Below, piece by piece: positions 51,516-59,534 of a stretch of 59,534 nt of DNA. Source of the stretch: Neocallimastix lanati (nom. inval.) (taxonomy: Eukaryota; Neocallimastigomycota; Neocallimastigomycetes; Neocallimastigales; Neocallimastigaceae); the NCBI GenBank assembly GCA_016946835.1, contig JACVTC010000117.1, positions 471,501-531,034 on the forward strand, read 5' to 3'. A program made the position numbers and the translations under genes. The notes below the pieces were generated by a model that saw only the letters and a list, made by a program, of their open reading frames with translations, did no database searches and was not told the DNA's origin. Position 1 is the stretch's first letter; every line of letters starts with the position of its first letter.

Positions 51516-52301
51516 GTTTTTAATCATTATTATGTTTATCATGTTTGTAACTTATTATTTCAGTATTATATTTCCCCTGAGGAGCGTACCACCAGAAATG
51601 GTGTCCCTGAGGGGGTATTACTATCAAAACTTCTCTTAGTACAGGTTATATAACTTTCTTCTTGGTGGAAGGGATGCCGATATAATAGATTTAAATTATA
51701 AAAAGGAATGGAATATTTTGTATAAGAACCAAATCCATTTCTAGTGACTATTCTAAAACGCCATTCTTGGGTGCGATCTGCGTCTCTCTTTTATAGAAAA
51801 AAAAAAAAAAAAAAAAAATCTTTTATAGAAATTATGCCTAGGGCTAGTACTCAGCAAGTGTTACTATTCCGATGGTATAAGCACAAACTAACCAGGAGCG
51901 TCAATGCTGAAAATGCAGTAAGACAGGCTAAGCAGGACCAACGCCTCTGATGAGATGAGAAGGAAGAAGAAAGATCACCGTTTCTTTTCAAATAATCAAT
52001 TCAAACCCTAATCCAGGAATAAGTAATATGGAGGTGAGGTTGCCTATGAACTTTGAACTTTTTTTCTGAATTTATTTATACACTTTATTTTGAATATTCC
52101 TTTTTTTTTTTATTTTCAATTTTCATGTTTACTATTTTAAATATTATTATGTTCAAATTGGACAAATAATATTTATTTTTTTTATTTTTTAATTAATTTT
52201 TTTTTTTTTTTTGTTTTAAAAAAAATAAAAAATAATTCATGTAATTAATAAGCAAATAAAATAAATAAAGATTGAAGTTCGCAATAATTTCAACTGTAAA
52301 A
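49261..52301 (+). mobile_element. LINE fragment flanked by direct repeats of about 770-790 bp
   Basis: A 5'-truncated reverse transcriptase segment (50029-51472) ends in a poly-A tail (51473-51512). The sequence at 49261-50028 recurs at 51513-52301, starting directly after the tail and ending at the same base (CAACTGTAAAA) that abuts the 5' end of the segment. This geometry is that of a target-site duplication, but a very long one. The repeated sequence is itself old LINE 3' material, with the same 3' UTR as the relic at 28950-31700. The copies differ by a few substitutions and by an inserted A tract near 51798-51821. Confidence 0.7.
50029..51380 (+). pseudogene. LINE reverse transcriptase, truncated
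   Basis: The frame open from 49999 to 51189 encodes the reverse transcriptase core of a non-LTR element: WDGDFPNEWN, SIPKKGD, NYRGISL, AFLDLKKAYDSV, GVRQGCPLSPILFNIFIND, the catalytic FADDIVLL (TTTGCTGATGAT at 50617-50628), NKCATLV and TYLGIPF. It matches the family to about 51077 (VFNRG), then breaks. The C-terminus continues in another frame (51147-51380: SVDVVTIRQRR, HPHGVIFDEWEELE) after loss of the middle part. The endonuclease and true start are missing, so it is a dead copy. No in-frame stop interrupts the core, so the insertion is fairly young. Confidence 0.88.
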
Positions 52302-52334
52302 GAAAAAAAAATTTTATTAATTACATAAATAATT

Positions 52335-52386
<52 letters not shown>

Positions 52387-52438
52387 AAATAAATATTACT
52401 ATATTTGTCCAATTTTGAACATAATAATATTTATAATA

Positions 52439-52476
<38 letters not shown>

Positions 52477-52943
52477 TATTCAAAAATAAAGTGTTTAAAT
52501 AAATTCAGAAAAAAGTTCAGAAACAACGAAACTCATCTCCAAGATTATAAGATTTCTGTTAATTAAAGGGAACTTTAGATATTTTTTATCCAGAATTTTT
52601 GAGTTGACTAACGCATGATCAAATATCTGATGACTATCTATCTCTAGTCCATAAAATAAGTGAACCCATTAATCCGAAGAATAAACTAGTTACGGTTGGT
52701 TAATTTATATATTGTAAATCAGCGGTGCTCACGTTAAAGTTTCCAAGAAGAATAGATAGATGATTAGTGTAATTCTGAAGCCATGTGAAAACCTCAGAGA
52801 ATGCCTATCGGACTTGTAAAGTCTTAAACACAAGTTTTAGACTGAATCAATCACCTACATTTTTATTTCCATTTTACACTAGCTACATGAGTTTAAATAA
52901 TACTATAGAAAAATACATATATACAAAAATAATTGTTAAAGTA

Positions 52944-52977
<34 letters not shown>

Positions 52978-53196
52978 TATAATAGATTCATTACAATGAT
53001 AATATGTAGAAACTCTGTGATATTATTATTTATACAAGTCCAATTGTTACTACATATCCAGTATAAAACAATATAAAACACATCAGGTTCACTTCCTATA
53101 ATCTTCCTACATTCCAAATTTTCTTCCTTTCGTACTAGAAGTCACTTAAGAAAGAATAATCATTGATTATCATCAGAATTACAGATATAAGGCTAG
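52302..53196 (-). pseudogene. Inverted LINE relic with internal deletion
   Basis: On the minus strand this carries the 3' UTR (about 52310-52540), then endonuclease-region sequence (about 52560-52800) and the upstream region (about 52850-53190) matching the plus-strand relic at 29020-30300. The reverse transcriptase part is missing. It abuts the preceding plus-strand repeat copy tail to tail, so the two 3' UTRs face each other. Confidence 0.65.
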
Positions 53197-54384
53197 TTTT
53201 TTTTTTTTTTTTTTTTTAGACTTAGAGAATAACTTTATTTAATTTATAATAATAATAAAATTACATGATTTAAATGAAAAAAAAAAAAAAATAAAATAAA
53301 AAAAAAAATAATAAAATACATGAAATGAAAATTTTATATATTATATAATTATATAATTATAAAAGTGCGTTAGAAGCAATAGTTTCTAACTTTTCCCATT
53401 CATCGATGATAACACCACATCCATTATTAAGAGTAATAAATTCAGTATTAGTGTTATCACACAAATCTATAAAAGATCTTTCACCGAGAGGTGAAAATCT
53501 ATGCCTTATCATTTCGACGTCGACACTCTTAGCAACGGTACACTAACACCACAGCAAGGGCAACATTTAGGGAAATCTTCTGAGACTATTTTTCTTTTAA
53601 TGGAAAAATACTCATGTCAAATTTTAAAACCACACCTAATTCGAGAAATTCAAAAGAATCCTAATTGATAACTTAGGATATTGAAATGTTAAATCTTTTG
53701 ATTTCTAAAATAAAATACAAAATTCATTCTCCTTGTAAATAATTGCTTTTTTTTTTTTTTTTAGCTTTTGAGGGTTTGAAGATATCTTTTTCTCAATAAA
53801 ACTTTTTTATTTCACTTGTTTTTTTTTTTTTTACCATTTAATTTCTTATCCAAAGTCCTTGATTCTTTAGTCCATGAGAAATGTGACAGTGACATAGTAG
53901 AAATATTATTAGTAAGATGATTAATAATACATAATGAGTTTTTCCATTTTCTAAAGCAGTGTCATTGAGATATAGCACAGATAGCTGAAAGAGGAAGGTA
54001 TTCTCAATTCACGAGTAATATCATAGAGACTAACATAAGAATTGCGAGATTTAAATCCATAGCTCCAATAAAATCCTCTATTAATAAATTTTTGAGCTTT
54101 TTTTTTAAGTATCTGCTCTTATTTGAACCAGAGAGAGGAACATAATATAAAACAAGACTAAGAATAAAGGAAATTAAAATTTATTTCTTCAATGGGAGAG
54201 GAATAGATTTATTTATAAGAAATCGAAAGTACGAATTTAGCTTAGATAGTTAAATTACTATTTAATTTAGATTGTATAGATTTCAATGATAAAGATTCAT
54301 CAAGATAAGTATAGTTATCAGTTTTTGGTAATTTGGTATTACCAATAAAGAAAGATGGATCTTCGTAATTTATCGGTTTAACAA
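53197..54384 (-). pseudogene. LINE reverse transcriptase relic, minus strand
   Basis: The poly-T at 53197-53217 is the poly-A tail of a minus-strand copy. Reading leftwards from about 54384: KPINYEDPSFFIG, KTDNYTYL, SLVLYYVPLSGSNKSR (about 54110-54170), the CCPCCG zinc knuckle (about 53547-53565), then IIDEWEKLETIAS (about 53375-53415). These match the C-terminal half of the plus-strand copy, with frameshifts and stops. Confidence 0.75.
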
Positions 54385-54900
54385 TTTTTTTTTTTTTTTT
54401 TTTTTTTTTTTAGACAGGGAAGAGAATACACTTCCAAAACTTTATTAATTTTATTTTAAAAAATACATGTAGGTGAAAAGTACATTTGAAATTAAAAACA
54501 AAAAATTAAAAAATAAAAAAATAAAAAAGCTCGAAAATACTATGTATTTCGGCAAAGTTGTACTATGCGGGAATTTTTCCCTTCCTAAAAAATAAAAAAG
54601 AAATAAAACCTAGAAGTAACATCTTTAAAATAGATAGTGTGGTGTCCACTAAACTCTCCCCGGATTCATCATTTATTGAACTACTAGGGCAAGATTCATC
54701 CTTCGTAGAAATAGATGACGATCCTGTATTATCATTATGCTTTATCAGTATGACGTCGACGCTCTTGGATAAGTTTGGTATTTTGCAATACCTATCAAAT
54801 AATAGCTCAAACGAACTACTAATGATAGGTATTGCACTTGTTTAACATAATTAATCGACTTTACAACAAGAGAAGTACACTTATTAATTCCAATATAAGG
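54385..54900 (-). pseudogene. Third LINE 3' fragment, minus strand
   Basis: The poly-T at 54385-54411 is the poly-A tail. The minus strand reads NLSKSVDVILIKHNDN near 54730-54780, equivalent to SVDVVTIRQRR in the plus-strand copy, so only the C-terminal region is left. The 3' terminus ends in TCTA before the A tail, as in the other two tailed copies. A plus-strand frame of 95 codons at 54558-54845 is its antisense shadow. Confidence 0.65.
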
Positions 54901-55429
54901 CTAAGTCCTTTTTCCTTCAATGGACCTGAAAAATTATTCCATTTCATTGGGTTTCACGAATTGAAACAAATAAACTAAATACATTTATAAGAATATAAGT
55001 GTATATATATATATATTTCAATGTATATATTGAAAATTAAATAAAACAATAAATAATAACATCATCTTATGATTGCTTTAAATAAAAAAAAAATAATAAT
55101 AATAATAATAAATATAAACATTATATTTTTCTTATAAAAAAGAAAAAATATTATTATAAATAACATTAAATTATAAATATATATACATAAATACAGCATA
55201 TAGCATAAATGAATTATAAACACTTTTTATTATTATTATTAAAATATTTATTTTTATTTTTTTATGTAAATTTTTTTTTTTACTTTAATAATTATTATAT
55301 ATAATAATAACTATAAATAAGTATTCTAATTATATGAATATATATGATTTTTTTTTTATGATAATTACATAAATAAAATTATAATAAATTTTTAAAACTC
55401 CTTTTTCTTTTATTTTAATTATTTATTTA

Positions 55430-55475
<46 letters not shown>

Positions 55476-55833
55476 ATAAATTTTAATTAAACTTTCCATT
55501 TATATCTATTAAACTATGGTTTTATTAAAAATAAAAAATAAATTAGAAAAAAAAAAAAAAATAATAATAATAATAAATAAATTAATTAAAAAATTATTTT
55601 TATTTTATATAATCAATTTTTAATTTAAATGATTATTATATAAATAAATATGTTTTAATATTAATAATCCTTTATAATAAAAAAGATTTTTTTTTTTTTA
55701 ATGATTATTTAAATTTTTCTTTAATATAAATTTTTACTATTATGTACTTTAAATTTGGTATTGTAGAAATTTTATTACTATTTATTTATTTTTTATCTTT
55801 TTCTTATTCTTTTTCTTTTCCTTCCTATTTTTT

Positions 55834-55865
<32 letters not shown>

Positions 55866-56013
55866 TTCTAATAAAAAGTTGATATATAATTTTATTTTAT
55901 GCAATTTTTTTATTATATTTATTTGTTTTTTTGTTTTTGTTTTTGTTTTTTGTTGTTTGTTGTTTGTTGTTTGTTTTGTTTTCATCTATTCTATTCTATA
56001 ATTTCATATTCTT
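54901..56013. other. A+T-rich intergenic region
   Basis: No gene seen. A short patch at about 54927-54958 resembles 28957-28992, a further trace of LINE-associated sequence. The rest is AT arrays (55434-55470) and poly-T tracts (55829-55867). Confidence 0.55.
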
Positions 56014-57883
56014 TTAATGAACTTCTTTTAATGAACTTTCCAATACAATATTACCAGGAAGTTTCCGTAATATATTTTTTGGTGGTTTACTATTATATAT
56101 ATGTTCATCATTCGATGTATTTTGTGTTGATTTATTATAATATATATCATTATTATTTATAGATGAATTAGTAGATGAGAGCTTTTTCTTAATATTTATA
56201 ATACTATTTATGGAATCATTATTTATAAATGTTGTTGAAGTAGAATTTTGCTTAGTACTAAAGGGGCTAACATATACCTTACCAGGAGAAGAAGATGAAA
56301 TTAACATTTTCGTACCACTCTGTAATGGAGAATGTATTGAATTAATGGTATTTGAATAAACATATGGATTGTATTGACTATGTTGACTATGTTGACTATG
56401 TTGACTATGATGACTATGATAACTATGATGACTATATAAATGATTTGGACTTGATTCATTCATCAATTTATTATAATTCATATTTGAACTATAATTCTCT
56501 TTACCATCATATAGTATACTATATCTATCAACTGTACTATGCTGACTTAAACTTATGCTTTGTTTCTTATAATTTTTATTACTATTATTATTATTGTTAT
56601 AACTACTTAAATTTTCCTGAATATATTCATTAGGTTCAAATTCTTTTTCATCATAATTACTAATAGAAGTCAATGGATTTGTACTTGATACATTTAAGGT
56701 ATTAAAACTCAATTTATTAATTCCATCATTTGTTAAATGATGATAATCTTTATCTAAAAGTTTTGGCAATGATTTTTCTAGATTATTTTGATCAATCTTT
56801 TCTTGTTGAATTACTAATTGATTATGATCAAGATCAATGCGAAGTAATAGCATATCCACTAAAAAAATTATACCTAAATCCCCTTTAAGTCTCCATAATA
56901 ATGTCCTAAACATATACCAAAAATAATGAGTTCTTGGAATATGAACAGCAAATGAAAGACCAATGAAAATTAAGGATACTATACATTTACCATATTATTG
57001 TTTTGTGTTTAAAAAAAGTTAATTACAATAAATATTGATTATAATATAATAATAAATAATAAATAATAGAGTTAATATTAATAATAATCATGTAATGTAA
57101 TATTAAGAAGAAGAAAAAAAAAAAATAAAAATAAAAATAAAAATAAATAAATAAATAATAATTAAATATATTAAATAATTAAATATATTAATAATAAATA
57201 TTAATAAATATAATTTTTTTTTTTTTTATTTTTTATTTTTTATATTTACCAAATGACATTCTTGTAAGTGTACTATGAAGAAGACTGTAGATAATATTTT
57301 TATTTTTTTTATCGGTTTCTTCAAGAAATTCTTTAACAATAAAGAAAATAAAAATTATGGACACAAGACCCAATGGGAAAAAGATAAATCCATGTAAAAT
57401 ATCCTTTTTTCTATTTAATTCGTCTTCATCTTCATAATCATTATCATGTTTATCTAAATAACTTAGATACAACCTTATACAAAATGAATAAATCAAAATG
57501 ATGATCATAATAAAATTCCAATACTTTTTTCTTAAGGATTTGATACAAGATCTAATTTTAATAAAATTAATATACATGTAACCCCATTCCGTTAAAGTCC
57601 AGAGAACACCTTCGATATATTTTAAATTATCATATTGTTTAGTTCTATAATTTATTTTTCTTGATAAGGTAACGATTATATTTAATGTAATAGCTAAAAA
57701 TCCTGCCGTTGAACAATAAAAAAGATATTTCCAAACTTTTCCTCCACGTATACCAATACTAAAATAAGTAAATGATACTACTATCCAAGAAAAGAATGGA
57801 TTAAAATATTGCGATCTTTCAACAATATCTTGTTTTGTTACCAAAAATAAAGCAGAATATATTCTTGTATCTTGAAGACCCAT
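56014..57883 (-). CDS. Seven-transmembrane protein with a low-complexity tail, two exons
   Basis: Reconstructed as exons 57883-57250 and 56978-56014, joined in phase 1 across a 271-bp GT-AG intron, giving 532 residues. I do not recognise the family. Hydrophobic segments lie at about 28-45, 51-73, 90-110, 122-142, 164-184, 213-225 and 243-259, a seven-span layout with a short N-terminus. Visible motifs are LTEWGYMYINFIKI in span 3 and HIPRTHYFWYMF after span 6. From about residue 260 a soluble tail of some 270 residues is rich in N, S, K and Y with an HSQ repeat (HSQHSQHSQHSQ). The topology fits a receptor-like protein with a cytosolic signalling tail, but no function can be assigned. An A/T-rich leader with an in-frame stop precedes the ATG. 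Confidence 0.75.
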
Positions 57884-59534
57884 ATTAAATACTAATATAT
57901 TTTATTTTTTATTTCTTTATTTTAAATTTAAGAAATTTATATTTATGCAATGGATATTTTTTTATTGTATGTATTCTATATAGATATATATAATTCTTTT
58001 AAATTAAATTCTTATTATTTATAAACTTTTTTTTATGTTTATTAATATTATTATTATAAATGTTTTTATTTTGAATATTAATATTATTTTGATTATTTAT
58101 TAATAGATATATATATATGTATATATCTATATAAATGTTTAATTGTAGTATATGAAAATTCGTATATATATATATATAATTTTGACTATATCTCTATTAT
58201 TAAATATTCTTAATTGAATTTATCAATATATTTTTTATTTTTCAAGTTCTTATAAATTAAAGAAATATACATTTTTACTGTAATTAAATTATATTAATAA
58301 ATTTGATATTTATTAATGTTTTGCGTGATTATTGCAAACCTTTATTAATTTTTATAAGTCTTTTATTTTAGCTTCAATATTAACATAAACTTCTTTTTTA
58401 AAAAAAAAAAAAATATACAAACTATATTTTTATAAAAATATATATAACTTTATTGTATAAACTGAAATTTTTTAAAATAAATATATTAATAATACAATGA
58501 TAAGATTACAATGAAATAATGTTATAATTACTAATTATGTTATCTTTTTCATACATATGAATATATATATATATATTTAATAATTATGAATATATTTTTT
58601 ATTTTCAATTATTCAAATTATTAAAAATTATTCAAATATGAAATTCAATTATAACATTTTTTCTTAAGTACTATATTTATATTATTTATTTATTTACTTA
58701 TTTATTTACTTATTTTCTAAGTAATAGAATAGTTTTTTAATTTCTTTTTTTTTTTTTCAAGTTGAATTTAAAATAAATTATATATAAAATATAATTCGTA
58801 ACTTCTTATACTTTATATATAATTTATTTTATTTTTATTTTTTATTTTTTATTTTTTTTAATTAATATTATTTATAAAAAAAAAAGAAAATGAAAAAAAA
58901 AAAACATAAAAAGCATAAGACATCCAACTACTTTATATAATAATTTTATTTTAAAAAAAAAAAAAAAAAAAAAAAATCTTTAAAATTTATAAATAATATA
59001 ATAATAAATTATTATATGAAATGGTTAATATATTATAATGCATTATAAATAAATTATAACGATGATAACAAAATGTTCTTAATTTCTCTATTTATTTATT
59101 TATTTATTTATTTTTTTTTTTTAAATAATATTATTACTGTGAAATATATTAAAAGATGTGTAACAATAAATTCAATATATGATGCATTTGATATGATTTA
59201 TACTTTAATATAATATCTTTACTTTTTTTTAACATTTTTGGAAAAAGTTTGTAATTATGAGCACTCTTTTTTAATTTTATAATAATACACAAATAAATTT
59301 AATTTATTATAAAAAAAATTTTTTATTGTATAACTTTTCAATTAAAAATGTTTTCATTTTTTTTTTTTTTTCTAATTTAAAAAATTATAAACTATAAATT
59401 ATAAATTATAAAAATATATATATATCAACATATATATATATGTAATCCAATACATTTATTATTATGTCTTATTATTTGCCAACATACAGGCGAATTAATA
59501 TTCTGTTAAGTATATAATGAATACATACTTATTA
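57884..59534. other. A+T-rich region to the window end, no gene seen
   Basis: It should contain the promoter of the seven-transmembrane gene at its left end. The rest is poly-A/T and AT dinucleotide sequence with no coding frame. Confidence 0.6.

Noticed and set aside
49261-52301. LTR retrotransposon with long terminal repeats
   Set aside because: The repeats lack TG...CA ends and any primer-binding or polypurine site I can see; the enclosed enzyme is a non-LTR type and the insert ends in poly-A.
54558-54845. A 95-codon plus-strand frame as a small gene
   Set aside because: The opposite strand reads as the LINE C-terminus (SVDVILIK), so it is an antisense shadow.

Overview
The window reads as nuclear DNA of an anaerobic gut fungus (Neocallimastigomycota). 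The evidence is the extreme A+T content, long poly-A/T tracts and (AAT)n arrays between genes, A-rich leaders in front of ATG codons, GT-AG introns, and above all a secreted CotH protein carrying two fungal-type dockerins. There are eight credible protein genes (one as an exon-level reconstruction with a single-base frameshift), several broken LINE retrotransposons, and very large gene-poor stretches. I found no tRNA, rRNA or CRISPR.

Layout. 0.8-2.3 kb: a sugar-porter (MFS) transporter on the minus strand. 2.3-8.8 kb: a gene desert with tandem duplications, a satellite of roughly 200 bp and an interlocked inverted repeat. 8.8-15.5 kb: three paralogous secreted proteins in direct tandem, each with a signal peptide, the same ten-cysteine framework and a GPI-like C-terminal tail; the third has an extra block of three internal repeats. 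15.5-20.3 kb: a desert containing a G+C-rich island of about 290 bp with strong inverted repeats. 20.3-21.2 kb: a CPBP-family intramembrane protease whose 3' end has been tandemly duplicated. 22.4-24.6 kb (minus): a three-exon, 620-residue CotH-dockerin protein whose signal peptide sits in a 31-nt first exon. 28.9-31.7 kb: a decayed LINE. 36.0-48.7 kb: the largest gene, 23 exons, encoding about 2,871 residues: signal peptide, a divergent head, five copies of a cysteine-rich module of roughly 540 residues, and a C-terminal hydrophobic anchor. 49.3-54.9 kb: a nest of LINE fragments in both orientations. 56.0-57.9 kb (minus): a two-exon, seven-transmembrane protein of 532 residues with a low-complexity tail.

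How the parts fit. The transporter, the dockerin-bearing CotH protein and the large modular surface protein all suit a plant-fibre-degrading fungus. The modular protein looks like the scaffoldin-type proteins described for fungal cellulosomes, which bind dockerins; this is a resemblance, not proof. Its most striking property is its gene structure: each module is built from four exons (X-Y-Z-W), and all 21 introns from intron 2 onward are phase 1, so exon blocks can be duplicated or lost without breaking frame. One module has X and Y in a single exon, one has a frameshift, one has lost a pair of cysteines, and the last is cut short to join the anchor exon.

Exon coordinates were worked out by hand from splice signals, phase and repeat alignment; they agree with each other in phase but have not been tested against RNA.
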